Positions 24,724 through 32,291 of a DNA stretch of 64,000 bases are shown one piece after another (within the stretch, counting starts at the first letter, position 1; each line of letters begins with the position of its first letter). A program made the translations under genes and the position numbers. The stretch spans positions 1 to 64,000 of the forward strand of contig NZ_FQVQ01000008.1 of the NCBI RefSeq assembly GCF_900129405.1, given 5' to 3'. The notes beneath the pieces are model-generated. The model was not told the origin of the DNA and ran no database searches. It saw only the letters and a list, made by a program, of their open reading frames with translations. The stretch is from Flavobacterium fontis. Its GTDB lineage: Bacteria; Bacteroidota; Bacteroidia; Flavobacteriales; Flavobacteriaceae.

Positions 24724-25215
24724 CTACTTTATCCCTTTGATAACTTTAATTTTTTGAGTATCCACATTATATAATCCAATATCTACAATAATGAGATTGA
24801 AATTTTTATTAAATAAAGAAATAAAGTTTTTAAATTTTTTTGGTGTTTTATTATTCTCAATCTTTGATTTAAACTCTATGTAAATTAAGGCTTTTCCGTA
24901 TTCCTCGTCATTTTTAATTATACTTTTGTCTTTAATAAGAGTATTCCATATTTTAGAATTTGTATTTTCTCTAATAACAATTCCCTCTCCAAAACTTGAA
25001 TTAGTAATATTTTCTCTTTCAACACATTCAATATTATTAGTACAGATTGGATAAAATTCGATGTACCTTATTTCTCCAGTTCTACTGTAACTAAAATTGA
25101 CTACTCCATAACCACTATAAACAGCATAATCAGAAATTATTATCTCACAATCAGCCGTTCTTTTCGAACACCCAAAAAGAGAAATCATTAACAAAAAAAA
25201 CAACTTATATTTCAT
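24724..25215 (-). CDS. Putative immunity lipoprotein (module 5)
   Basis: 163 residues with lipobox SLFGC (Cys 16). The mature part has 'VYSGYGVVNFSYSRTGEIRY' and a Cys pair, then a Lys/Asn-rich half. Its ATG overlaps the TGA of a 48-codon tail frame, the longest clear remnant after module 9. No family recognised. Confidence 0.7.
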   Translation of the reverse strand: MKYKLFFLLMISLFGCSKRTADCEIIISDYAVYSGYGVVNFSYSRTGEIRYIEFYPICTNNIECVERENITNSSFGEGIVIRENTNSKIWNTLIKDKSIIKNDEEYGKALIYIEFKSKIENNKTPKKFKNFISLFNKNFNLIIVDIGLYNVDTQKIKVIKGIK

Positions 25216-25358
25216 TTTTCCCCAGTTTTTACATTTCTATCAACTTGCAAAAATCCCTTTATCCTGTTTGTATTTTTATTTGCTTTAGACCTTGAAATAG
25301 CATGCTGCAACCATGACCTATATTGCTGAGTATTTGGATTAGTATGTGTGGAACTACC
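25212..25358 (-). pseudogene. Toxin C-terminal remnant, 48 codons (module 5)
   Basis: Open from the repeat edge: GSSTHTNPNTQQYRSWLQHA, then ISRSKANKNTNRIKGFLQ, ending VKTGEK with TGA overlapping the next ATG. The basic, Asn-rich composition is like the ends of nuclease-type toxins, but too little is left to name one. Confidence 0.65.
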
Positions 25359-25525
25359 CACTAGCGCGGATTTACTTCGTCTGTTCGGCTAAAGCCTCGA
25401 GTGCAATTCGTAAGAATCCTTTACATTGACACATATATCAAATATCAAAGTTGAATATACTACATTTAGATGACGTTTTTGCCTTTTACTGTGTGGGCGA
25501 AAATTGTAAATCTGCGCTATCGGGG
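25359..25525 (-). repeat. Family II repeat, copy 2
   Basis: ACTAGCGCGGATTTACTTCG, then TCTGTTCGGCTAAAGCCTCG, the shared body, and right end GTGTGGGCGAAAATTGTAAA...GCGCTATCGGGG. It carries an extra AGGCTTTAGCC-type hairpin absent from copy 1. Confidence 0.85.
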
Positions 25526-25547
25526 AACAGAGAATATTAAAGCTTAT

Positions 25548-26081
25548 CTATTCTATATATTCAAAGCTTTTTATAAGCTCAAAGTACTTCTCAAAATTTT
25601 CTTTCTTTATATTATAGAGCAAAATCAGTGCTTTTCCATCAGTATATACTTTTGAAACACGACTTGAGTTGAAAACTTTTAAATTTCCTTCACTATATTT
25701 CCTTTTAGTCCAATAAGAATTTAGTGTATTAAAAATTTCGTCATCATTTGTATCTCTAATTACCCATTTTCCAGCTTGGCCTTTGTTTTTATATCCAGAA
25801 TTGATATAAATTATTTCTTTCCCGCTATACTCAAAGAAAAATTCATTGCTTGAAATTTGCCAATTCTTGAGATTCTTGGGAAGCTTTATGCTAAAATTTG
25901 TTTTGTAGTATATATCGTTGTCAGCAATAGCATTAATTTTCGATTTATAAATGAATTCATTGTGACTTTCCTTAAAATTAAAGTCCATGTATTCTGTATG
26001 AATGTCTTTTCCATGGTCTCTATTTAAAACGCAGGAACTAATCAAGGTCAGAATTATTGTTGCCGTTAATATTTTTCCCAT
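25548..26081 (-). CDS. Putative immunity lipoprotein (module 4)
   Basis: 177 residues with lipobox LISSC (Cys 16). The mature domain has 'DIYYKTNFSIKLPKNLKNWQ' and 'IYINSGYKNKGQAGKWVIRD'. It starts inside the last codons of the tail frame 26066-26200, an overlap of 16 bases. The protein should sit on the periplasmic face of a membrane. No family recognised. Confidence 0.7.
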   Translation of the reverse strand: MGKILTATIILTLISSCVLNRDHGKDIHTEYMDFNFKESHNEFIYKSKINAIADNDIYYKTNFSIKLPKNLKNWQISSNEFFFEYSGKEIIYINSGYKNKGQAGKWVIRDTNDDEIFNTLNSYWTKRKYSEGNLKVFNSSRVSKVYTDGKALILLYNIKKENFEKYFELIKSFEYIE

Positions 26082-26200
26082 TGTGCATTAATTTTGTCAA
26101 TTGCATTATGTAAAACTGAAAAAAGAATAGTGATTATCGGATTGTTATTTACATCATAGAAACCAACTCTTGGCTTGTAATTTATTCGTGGTGTGCCTCC
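26066..26200 (-). pseudogene. Toxin C-terminal remnant, 44 codons (module 4)
   Basis: Open from the repeat edge: GGTPRINYKPRVGFYDVNNN, PIITILFSVLHNAIDKINAQ, WEKY-stop. It ends inside the following gene. It reads as a normal globular protein end, not as random sequence. Confidence 0.65.
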
Positions 26201-26203
26201 TAC

Positions 26204-26370
26204 CCACTAGCGCAGATTTACTTCGTCTGTTCGGCTAAAGCCTCGAGTGCAATTCGTAAGAATCCTATACATTGACATATCAATCAAATCTCAAAGTTGA
26301 ATATACTACATTTAGATGACGTTTTTGCCTTTTACCGTGTGGGCGAAGATTGAAAATCGGGCTTTCGGGG
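26204..26370 (-). repeat. Family II repeat, copy 3
   Basis: Very similar to copy 2 over its whole length. Part of its right end is translated as the C-terminus of the module 3 gene. Confidence 0.85.
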
Positions 26371-26868
26371 TTTTAATTCTTGGAAAACTGAAGATAACTC
26401 CATAAGGTATTCTTGTGATTTCATTAACTTACTAAAATCAATTTTTTCAAATTCGAAATTTAAAGTATTCGCTATTTCTCTTAAATCGTATATTGAAATC
26501 AATGAAAACAATAATTGTAAAAAAACATCATCATCATTTTTATAAATTTTAAAAAGCTTTAAAAAATCTGACAAAATGTACTTATCATGAAATTTACCGA
26601 GGCACCATGCTAACGAAACAGCGTTTTTATTAACGTTATGAAATAATTCAAACAACACATTTTCAAGGATCAAATTAACTTCATTATCACTAAGTTTAAG
26701 ATTATAAATTTGAATATCATTATGGAATAGATGTAGATAATCAACATCGCTATACCGATCTTGAATGTGCCTTTCAACTAATAAACCTAAAGATGTAATT
26801 GCAGACAAAGATTTATCTTCATTTTCAGAACGCATAACATAGATTAAATTTTCTACAATATTTTTCAT
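26332..26868 (-). CDS. Putative cytoplasmic immunity protein with a repeat-encoded C-terminus (module 3)
   Basis: 178 residues from the ATG at 26868; a GTG at 26874 is the alternative. No signal peptide. Leu-rich helical repeats ('DNEVNLILENVLFELFHNVN', 'DDVFLQLLFSLISIYD') suggest a HEAT-like fold. The last dozen or so residues (PRKPDFQSSPTR) come from the family II repeat at 26204-26370, so the original stop has been lost. It is the only clearly cytoplasmic protein of the array. Confidence 0.65.
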   Translation of the reverse strand: MKNIVENLIYVMRSENEDKSLSAITSLGLLVERHIQDRYSDVDYLHLFHNDIQIYNLKLSDNEVNLILENVLFELFHNVNKNAVSLAWCLGKFHDKYILSDFLKLFKIYKNDDDVFLQLLFSLISIYDLREIANTLNFEFEKIDFSKLMKSQEYLMELSSVFQELKPRKPDFQSSPTR

Positions 26869-26871
26869 AAT

Positions 26872-26889
26872 CACTTTATAATTATGCCT
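26872..26889 (-). pseudogene. Minimal toxin tail, five codons (module 3)
   Basis: GIIIK-stop between the repeat edge and the next gene. Too short to be convincing alone; listed because it sits where every other module has its tail. Confidence 0.25.
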
Positions 26890-27002
26890 CGATCATGGAT
26901 TTACTTCATCTATTCAGCGCAAGCCTCGTGTGCAATCGGTGCTATCAGATATAGTTTCTGCTTTTTACCGTGTGGGCGAAGATTGAAAATCGGGCTTTCG
27001 GG
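26887..27002 (-). repeat. Family II repeat, copy 4 (internally deleted)
   Basis: Left part GGATTTACTTCATCTATTCA, then a direct junction to GATATAGTTTCTGCTTTTTA and the usual right end CCGTGTGGGCGAAGATTG. The middle of the body is missing. Confidence 0.75.
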
Positions 27003-27023
27003 TTAATTAAACTTTCTTTGAAA

Positions 27024-27341
27024 TTAATTGTAATTATCTACAAATGGTTTTGCTTGATTTTTATTTGGATCATTAGGAAGGTATATTACATCTATACTAT
27101 CATACTTTTTTAAGTTATCATTATCATAAAAACCATTATAAAAACTTCCTTCAACTTCAAATCTATAAAACCCTCGAATAGTACCTTTGGAACCAATGCT
27201 TTTTACTTCATAAAAAAAAGCTTTTGTTTGTTTACCATTTACTTTCAAATCATTAATATTACTATTATTTCTGATTATAAGAAATATAATTAAGCCGACT
27301 AAAGATATCCAAAGCCAGTATTTTTTTATTTTAACTACCAT
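27024..27341 (-). CDS. Putative immunity protein, N-terminally anchored (module 2)
   Basis: 105 residues: one transmembrane helix (residues 8-24), then a small exported domain 'GFYRFEVEGSFYNGFYDNDN' with 'DSIDVIYLPNDPNKNQAKPF'. This YxF...G...YxG...VxYxPxDP pattern is like DUF3592-type domains. The tail frame 27331-27390 overlaps the start (AATGGTAGTTAA). Confidence 0.65.
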   Translation of the reverse strand: MVVKIKKYWLWISLVGLIIFLIIRNNSNINDLKVNGKQTKAFFYEVKSIGSKGTIRGFYRFEVEGSFYNGFYDNDNLKKYDSIDVIYLPNDPNKNQAKPFVDNYN

Positions 27342-27390
27342 TTGTTTTATCCTCTTTACGTTTAACTACTTCAGCACCTGTATTGGAAAC
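27331..27390 (-). pseudogene. Toxin C-terminal remnant, 19 codons (module 2)
   Basis: VSNTGAEVVKRKEDKTNGS-stop, open from the repeat edge into the next gene. Confidence 0.55.
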
Positions 27391-27530
27391 CCGACAGCGC
27401 GGATTTACAATCCTTGAAAATCCTATACATTGACATATCAATCAAATCTCAAAATTAAATATACTATCAGAAATTTGATCAATTTTTTACTTTTACAGAG
27501 GGCACGGATTGAAAATTAACGTCATCGAGG
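27390..27530 (-). repeat. Family I/II hybrid repeat
   Basis: Left end CCGACAGCGCGGATTTACAA, a family II-like body (CCTATACATTGACATATCAA), then a family I-like right end GGGCACGGATTGAAAATTAA. It shows that the two families are related or have recombined. Confidence 0.7.
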
Positions 27531-28142
27531 TTAAAGAAAATTAAATAGCAATGAAAAATTACCCATTGTAGAGTAAACATAATAGTATGATTCATCAACA
27601 CATTTGTTCGCAAAATGAGTGATTATAACATCGCTATGATTAACTCCAGAACCAAATTCAAGATAATATTTTTCAGGAGTTATTTCCACATTTCCTTTAA
27701 TTGAAAACTTTTCCATTAATTTCCATCCTTCACCTTTAATGTATTCAAATCTGAATATTTCAACCTTCTTATTTTTTTTATAAATAAGATAATTTTGGAT
27801 AGTGACATATTCACCAGATTTATTAGCTTCAATGACATAAAAATCATTAGAATTTTTAAAGCGTATGATTTTATTCAAAAATTCATACCTAATTGAATTT
27901 ATGTTGACCTGATTAAATTCATCAATCTCCCAGTAGCCTTTCAAGGATTTTTTTCTATTCTCACAGACATACTTAAATGTTTCATTTTTAGCTTGACTAA
28001 TCTGTTTTTCTATAGAATTGATTGTCGAAGTATTCCAAGATTTAAATACTTCATCCATTTCTTTATCTTGTATTTTGTCCAAATAATTTTGAGAAGATAA
28101 AAAAACATAAAAACATAAACTGAATTTAATTATTTGATTCAT
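27531..28142 (-). CDS. Putative immunity protein, exported (module 1)
   Basis: 203 residues with a signal peptide (MNQIIKFSLCFYVFLSSQ). The mature part is Lys/Asn-rich with 'VTIQNYLIYKKNKKVEIFRF' and a C-terminal 'SYYYVYSTMGNFSLLFNFL'. Its stop abuts the repeat at 27530. The tail frame 28126-28221 overlaps its start by 17 bases. It is the first gene of the array in transcription order. No family recognised. Confidence 0.65.
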   Translation of the reverse strand: MNQIIKFSLCFYVFLSSQNYLDKIQDKEMDEVFKSWNTSTINSIEKQISQAKNETFKYVCENRKKSLKGYWEIDEFNQVNINSIRYEFLNKIIRFKNSNDFYVIEANKSGEYVTIQNYLIYKKNKKVEIFRFEYIKGEGWKLMEKFSIKGNVEITPEKYYLEFGSGVNHSDVIITHFANKCVDESYYYVYSTMGNFSLLFNFL

Positions 28143-28221
28143 AATTAAAAGGGTGTTTTCTTAGTTTAACTTTTAGGTCGCCTTCTATCTCACCTAAATC
28201 TTCATTACGTATTAGACTGAC
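28126..28221 (-). pseudogene. Toxin C-terminal remnant, 31 codons (module 1)
   Basis: VSLIRNEDLGEIEGDLKVKL, then RKHPFNYESNN-stop, open from the repeat edge and ending inside the next gene. Confidence 0.6.
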
Positions 28222-28269
28222 CGCTAGCGCGGATTTACTTCGTCTGTTCGGCTAAAGCCTCGAGTGCAA
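28221..28269 (-). repeat. Family II repeat, truncated left end
   Basis: CCGCTAGCGCGGATTTACTT, CGTCTGTTCGGCTAAAGCCT, CGAGTGCAA, then unrelated sequence. It is the upstream boundary of the array. Confidence 0.8.
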
Positions 28270-28316
28270 CACCTAGGGATAGATTGAAATTGGCTCCTGT
28301 AGTAATTCTCAAATAT

Positions 28317-28341
28317 AAAAAAAGGCGCCAAGGAGCACCTT
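28317..28341 (-). terminator. Terminator of the lytic transglycosylase gene
   Basis: On the minus strand AAGGTGC-TCCTTG-GCGCCTT followed by a T-run. A CATAACT word repeat (28343-28366) lies between it and the stop codon. Confidence 0.8.
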
Positions 28342-28367
28342 AATTCATAACTCATAACTCATAATTC

Positions 28368-29261
28368 CTAATACCCTTCCGTAGGAATCTCAATCTGGTA
28401 TTTCTTTTTCCCAGGGTTGACCAACTTCTTGTCGCGTAACCATGGATTGTGGATTTTTAAGATTTTGTAATTGACCCCTTGCATTTTGGCAAACTTCGCC
28501 AAATCGGTAATCGAACTGTCAACTTCAACGATTTTGGTGGGTAAATTTTCATACAATTCGTGCTGACTCAAATCAAAACCATACAGCTTCGGATTTTGCA
28601 TAATCGCCTTTAAGGCCAAAATTCGAAACACATACCGGTGGGTTTCATCGGTCAACAAAAGATCGTAATAGTCCGTCACCCCTTGTTCTTCCAATTTGCG
28701 CGTAATGCCACTCATCCCACCGTTGTAACTCGCCGCAGCCAACGTCCAAGAACCAAATTTTGCTTTGGCCGCCAACAAATATTTGCAAGCCGCTTCTGTC
28801 GATTTTTGTAAATGATAGCGTTCGTCTACCGTTTCGGTGACCTCCATACCTTTTTCTTTGGCCGTATCGGGCATAAACTGCCAAACCCCGCGTGCGCCCG
28901 CCGACGAGACCGCATTGGTCAAGGCACTCTCAATAACCGCCAAATATTTGAAATCATCAGGCACACCATACTGCTTCAATATAGGTTCCATCACCGGAAA
29001 GGCGCGATTGGCACGCTTCATAATCAGTAAGGTCGACGAATGTAAATTGGCATTCACCAGCAACTCGCGATCAAATCGTTCTTTCACATCGGCCAAATGC
29101 AAGGGCGTGGGTTCGCCTGCAAAATCAACCTTCGGCGGAAAATACTGCGACGTCCCTTCGCGAAGTAGTGCTTTGCGCGCATCCCCCGAAAGGGCAAAAA
29201 TAAAAAGACTGGTAAGTACCACGGCCAAGGCTCCTGTAGCCATCCAACGTATCGGTTTCAT
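28368..29261 (-). CDS. Membrane-anchored lytic transglycosylase (MltD/Slt type)
   Basis: Cleaves peptidoglycan to 1,6-anhydromuropeptides in the periplasm. 297 residues: an N-terminal transmembrane anchor (about residues 9-26), then the SLT domain. It has the catalytic Glu in 'DFKYLAVIESALTNAVSSAG', then ARGVWQFMPDTAKEKGM and the 'LAAASYNGGMSGITRKLEE' motif. The C-terminus has an incomplete LysM-like segment ('LAKFAKMQGVNYKILKIHNP'). Monocistronic. Confidence 0.92.
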   Translation of the reverse strand: MKPIRWMATGALAVVLTSLFIFALSGDARKALLREGTSQYFPPKVDFAGEPTPLHLADVKERFDRELLVNANLHSSTLLIMKRANRAFPVMEPILKQYGVPDDFKYLAVIESALTNAVSSAGARGVWQFMPDTAKEKGMEVTETVDERYHLQKSTEAACKYLLAAKAKFGSWTLAAASYNGGMSGITRKLEEQGVTDYYDLLLTDETHRYVFRILALKAIMQNPKLYGFDLSQHELYENLPTKIVEVDSSITDLAKFAKMQGVNYKILKIHNPWLRDKKLVNPGKKKYQIEIPTEGY

Positions 29262-29327
29262 AGGACAAAGTTTTTTAGTTCAACGCAGCAGCGCACGGTT
29301 TCGTATCCATGCTACAAAGAATTGTTA

Positions 29328-29335
29328 CAAAACTA
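29328..29335 (-). promoter_or_regulatory. TAnnTTTG promoter of the lytic transglycosylase gene
   Basis: Minus-strand TAGTTTTG about 66 bases upstream of the start at 29261. Confidence 0.45.
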
Positions 29336-29355
29336 CAAAAATCAGTCCAAACCCC

Positions 29356-30015
29356 CTATTCTTCGGCCAAAATGGAGGGCAAATGCAAATTGAGCCAGCG
29401 GTATTTACTCAAAATCATGGCATGAGTACCGTCTTTTACAGGAATGTAGTGGGTAATATGTTTCGGAGGAAAAACCTCATCGTGTGTACCGTGTATATGA
29501 ATAACCGACGGATCGGGAATTGTACGATCCCAACAAATAACCTGCTCAATCGCCCAGTCCAAGTAACGCTTGTCGCGCATGTGTAAAAACTGTTCATACA
29601 AATGCAATTTGCGTTTCAGCGAATCCCCAAAAGCATACTTGACCAATTTTTCCACATCTTGAAGCCAACCCGTAGGCAATAATTTATAGGCTTTGGTGGT
29701 TCGCGCTACTTTAAAACGACGGGGGAATTCGTGTTTCGATTTGACACTGGAAATAATAACAACCTTGCGGGGTTGCAAATAAGCCTGCATTTCTTGTACC
29801 AAAATCCCGCCAAACGATACCCCAACCAAAATCGCTGTGGGATCGTGAACCTGAGCCGCCATCCGCTGGGCATACGACGCTAATGTTTCCTCGGGTTCGG
29901 GCAAAAACCACTCCAACAAATGAATTTCAAACGATTCCTTTGGTAAGGAAATGCGCGCAAAAATAGAAGTGCTCGCTGCAAGTCCGGGCATAAAATAAAC
30001 AGGGATGGGCTTCAT
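29356..30015 (-). CDS. Alpha/beta hydrolase
   Basis: 219 residues. The nucleophile elbow is GVSFGG (Ser near residue 68). The acid is probably the Asp in 'HIHGTHDEVFPP' and the His is in 'VKDGTHAMIL'. The oxyanion region is near 'FMPGLAAS'. Substrate unknown; cytoplasmic esterase or lipase-like. Divergent from the acetyltransferase at 30102. Confidence 0.8.
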   Translation of the reverse strand: MKPIPVYFMPGLAASTSIFARISLPKESFEIHLLEWFLPEPEETLASYAQRMAAQVHDPTAILVGVSFGGILVQEMQAYLQPRKVVIISSVKSKHEFPRRFKVARTTKAYKLLPTGWLQDVEKLVKYAFGDSLKRKLHLYEQFLHMRDKRYLDWAIEQVICWDRTIPDPSVIHIHGTHDEVFPPKHITHYIPVKDGTHAMILSKYRWLNLHLPSILAEE

Positions 30016-30101
30016 ACTAAAAGATTTAACGTACAGAACGATGGGAGTTTTCCAAATTATTCCGAAATTTGCCTAAAATTAATGAATACTACGTAAACAA
30101 G

Positions 30102-30404
30102 ATGAACTCAGAGTTAATTTTGGAACAAATGGAAATTAAGGATAACACCTTTGCCCGTCAATTTGAAACGACGTTCAATGGGGAATTAGTTTCTGTGGAA
30201 TATTCCTTTCAGGAGAAAAAAATCTTCCTGACCCGCATTAACGGTACAGAAAATGAAGCTTTTGTGACCGAATTATTGAAAAATATTATGGAAATCGCTT
30301 ACGAACGTAAATTAAAAGTCGTTCCCGTTTTCCCTAAAGTAGCGGCTTTTATGCGGAAACATCCCACCTACCGCGATTTACTTCCCCCCGGCATTCGGAT
30401 TTAA
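30102..30404 (+). CDS. Small GNAT-like N-acetyltransferase (YidJ/NatD1 type)
   Basis: 100 residues from the ATG at 30102; a TTG at 30069 would add 11 unlikely residues. It has the short GNAT_CG pattern: 'ARQFETTFNGELVSVEYSF', 'KNIMEIAYERKLKVVPVFPK' and 'VAAFMRKHPTYRDLLP'. The protein is minimal and lacks the N-terminal part of full GNAT folds, as is normal for this family. Terminator at 30419. Confidence 0.85.
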   Translation: MNSELILEQMEIKDNTFARQFETTFNGELVSVEYSFQEKKIFLTRINGTENEAFVTELLKNIMEIAYERKLKVVPVFPKVAAFMRKHPTYRDLLPPGIRI

Positions 30405-30418
30405 TCAAACCCCTATAG

Positions 30419-30444
30419 GCCGTTTCCCCTGAAGCGGCTTTTTT
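30419..30444 (+). terminator. Terminator
   Basis: GCCGTTTC-CCCT-GAAGCGGC followed by six T. Confidence 0.88.
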
Positions 30445-30459
30445 ATTCCCCAAAGTATC

Positions 30460-30801
30460 ATGAGCGCTGACCAACTTCGCGATGCCGTTCTCGATTTTTT
30501 TGAACACATCGAAAAATACTACGGCTGTACCACCGAAATCACCGAAGGATTCATGACGGGTTCGAGCCAACTCGATCCTGACAACACCACCTGGAACCTC
30601 GCAGAGTTTCAACTCATCCGCGCGGCCTACCGTACTACCGGCAATCGATTCATGCTCGAAGGCCCCGGCGTGTACTACGAAATTGCCGCCGAAAAAATTA
30701 TGGACTTCAAACAACCCGGCCGCCATAAATACGAATTTATCGAGCAATACGGATTTGATGTTTTTCGGATAACGCGACTCCATTTTCAAAGTAAATACTA
30801 A
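30460..30801 (+). CDS. Hypothetical protein, 113 residues
   Basis: A soluble, slightly acidic protein with 'AVLDFFEHIEKYYGCTTEIT' at the start and 'RFMLEGPGVYYEIAAEKIMD' later. No signal peptide or family recognised. It has its own terminator downstream (30822) and follows another terminator, so it is monocistronic. Codon use fits the core genome. Confidence 0.65.
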   Translation: MSADQLRDAVLDFFEHIEKYYGCTTEITEGFMTGSSQLDPDNTTWNLAEFQLIRAAYRTTGNRFMLEGPGVYYEIAAEKIMDFKQPGRHKYEFIEQYGFDVFRITRLHFQSKY

Positions 30802-30821
30802 AACAATACGCTCCAATAAAA

Positions 30822-30852
30822 AAACCGGTACTGATCCTTCAGCTACCGGTTT
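30822..30852. terminator. Bidirectional terminator
   Basis: AAACCGGTA / TACCGGTTT stem with a 13-base loop, between converging genes. Confidence 0.8.
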
Positions 30853-30887
30853 AATTTTTGGGGAATTACATCCCTTCTGACTTGAAA

Positions 30888-31769
30888 TTATGCTTGGGTT
30901 GGGAAATATATGTTTGTAATATACTCCAAAATCGGCGTAAGCGGTCGCCCCAAAATAGTCGCCAAATCGGTACTCGGAGCATCCAATTCGCCACTCGCTT
31001 GGGCCAACGCGAAACTTGAAAAAATACCGATACTTTCAGCCGGTACACCAAACTCGGCTAGGGTTTTTGCATAAACGTCTACTTCGGGAGATACATACAC
31101 CACCGACTTTCCAGAAAGTGCTGCTAAGTGCTGTGCAATCGTTTCATACGAGACCGATTCTGTATGTGAAAACGAATATACTTTCCCTTCATGCCCTGGG
31201 GTGAGCACGATTTTGGCAGCGGCCTCAGCCATTTCCGAACGAAGTACAGCACTAATACGCCCTGTTCCCGCGGGTACAAAAATAACTCCCGTTTGCAACA
31301 CCTCTGCCCCAATAAAGGCCGGTAAGAAGTCCAAATACAAATTGTTTCGCAAAAAAGTATACGGAATGCCGCTATCTTCAATCCAACGTTCCGTTTGCAA
31401 ATGCGATTCCGCCACTCCCCATAAAGGAGAAGCCGATGATTCTGTTGTGCGTTGAAAACTGGTGTAAATCAAATGTGCTACGCCAACTTCTTTAGCCGCC
31501 AAAACTACATTGCGATGTTGCGACAAACGATGGCCAAGGTCGCTGCTGGAAACAAAAAGAACTTTTGAAACGCCTGTAAAAGCTTTGATCAATGACGCAT
31601 AATCATCATAATCCCCCAAAGCAACCTCAATCCCCAATGGGTGCCAAGGTTCAGCCGCAGCAGGGGTTCGAACAAGAGCTTTAATCTGTGAAGCGGGAAT
31701 GCCGTTTTCTAAAAGGGTGTGAATGGCCGTAGATCCAAAATGACCTGAAGCGCCGGTAACTAAAATCAT
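30888..31769 (-). CDS. qorB: NAD(P)H:quinone oxidoreductase, QorB/NmrA-like SDR
   Basis: Reduces quinones with NAD(P)H. An atypical short-chain dehydrogenase with the Rossmann motif TGASGHFG at the N-terminus and the QorB blocks 'LFVSSSDLGHRLSQHRNVV', 'YTSFQRT' and 'YTFLRNNLYLDFLPAF'. I prefer the Met at 31769 (MILVTGASG), since the family starts at that point; an upstream ATG at 31790 would add seven residues. It is divergent from an HxlR regulator, as in E. coli ytfG/ytfH, with GTAAC sites between. Confidence 0.85.
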   Translation of the reverse strand: MILVTGASGHFGSTAIHTLLENGIPASQIKALVRTPAAAEPWHPLGIEVALGDYDDYASLIKAFTGVSKVLFVSSSDLGHRLSQHRNVVLAAKEVGVAHLIYTSFQRTTESSASPLWGVAESHLQTERWIEDSGIPYTFLRNNLYLDFLPAFIGAEVLQTGVIFVPAGTGRISAVLRSEMAEAAAKIVLTPGHEGKVYSFSHTESVSYETIAQHLAALSGKSVVYVSPEVDVYAKTLAEFGVPAESIGIFSSFALAQASGELDAPSTDLATILGRPLTPILEYITNIYFPTQA

Positions 31770-31804
31770 GTTTTTTGTGTTTAAATTCATTACTTCGTAT
31801 ATTT

Positions 31805-31889
31805 GTTACGCAAAGTAACTAGTAATAGTTTAAAAAAGTAACTTGTTACCAAAAGGTAACTTAATTTAAACTGGTAACATGAAAGTAAC
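31805..31889. promoter_or_regulatory. Cluster of GTAAC operator half-sites
   Basis: GTTAC-N5-GTAAC (31805-31819), GTAAC at 31838, GTTACC-AAAA-GGTAAC (31845-31860, a perfect palindrome), GGTAAC at 31873 and GTAAC at 31885, the last inside the regulator's first codons. The likely binding region of the HxlR protein, covering both divergent promoters. Confidence 0.7.
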
Positions 31890-32241
31890 TATACCCTCAA
31901 CGAAGGAAAAAACCAACCTTTGTCCCGTAAGTGCAGTATTGGAATTAATCGGTGGCAAATGGAAACCAATCATCTTGTATTGTTTACGAACGGAGACGCG
32001 ACGGTTTGGTGAAATTGCGGCACGTATCCCAAGTCTTTCGCGCAAAGTACTTACCGACCAACTAAAAGAATTGGAGCAAGACCAACTGATCATTCGCGTT
32101 CAATACAATGAAATTCCGCCTCGAGTGGAATACTCTTTGTCGCCACGGGGAAAAAGTTTAGCCCCCTTACTGGAAGCCATGGAAAAATGGGGAAATGAAC
32201 ATGTACTCCAAAAACAGGAAACGACTACAACAAACCCGTAG
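31879..32241 (+). CDS. HxlR-family transcriptional regulator
   Basis: A 120-residue winged-helix regulator: 'LELIGGKWKPIILYCL', 'RRFGEIAARIPSLSRKVLTD', 'QLKELEQDQLI', and the wing 'PPRVEYSLSPRGKSL'. The conserved N-terminal Cys (residue 15, in NLCPVS) is the redox or quinone sensor in relatives such as YodB, HypR and QorR. Together with the divergent qorB this suggests control by quinones or electrophiles. It probably represses both genes. Confidence 0.9.
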   Translation: MKVTIPSTKEKTNLCPVSAVLELIGGKWKPIILYCLRTETRRFGEIAARIPSLSRKVLTDQLKELEQDQLIIRVQYNEIPPRVEYSLSPRGKSLAPLLEAMEKWGNEHVLQKQETTTTNP

Positions 32242-32291
32242 TATCCCCAAAAAAATAGGCTTATTGCAAACAAAGGAATGAGGATTAACCA

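Noticed and set aside
18740..28269. Integron or super-integron with attC sites between the small genes
   Set aside because: The repeats are RAYT-derived, with GCGCGG...CCGTGC ends and a transposase C-terminus fossil. There is no integron integrase, and the attC core (GTTRRRY) is not present at the boundaries.
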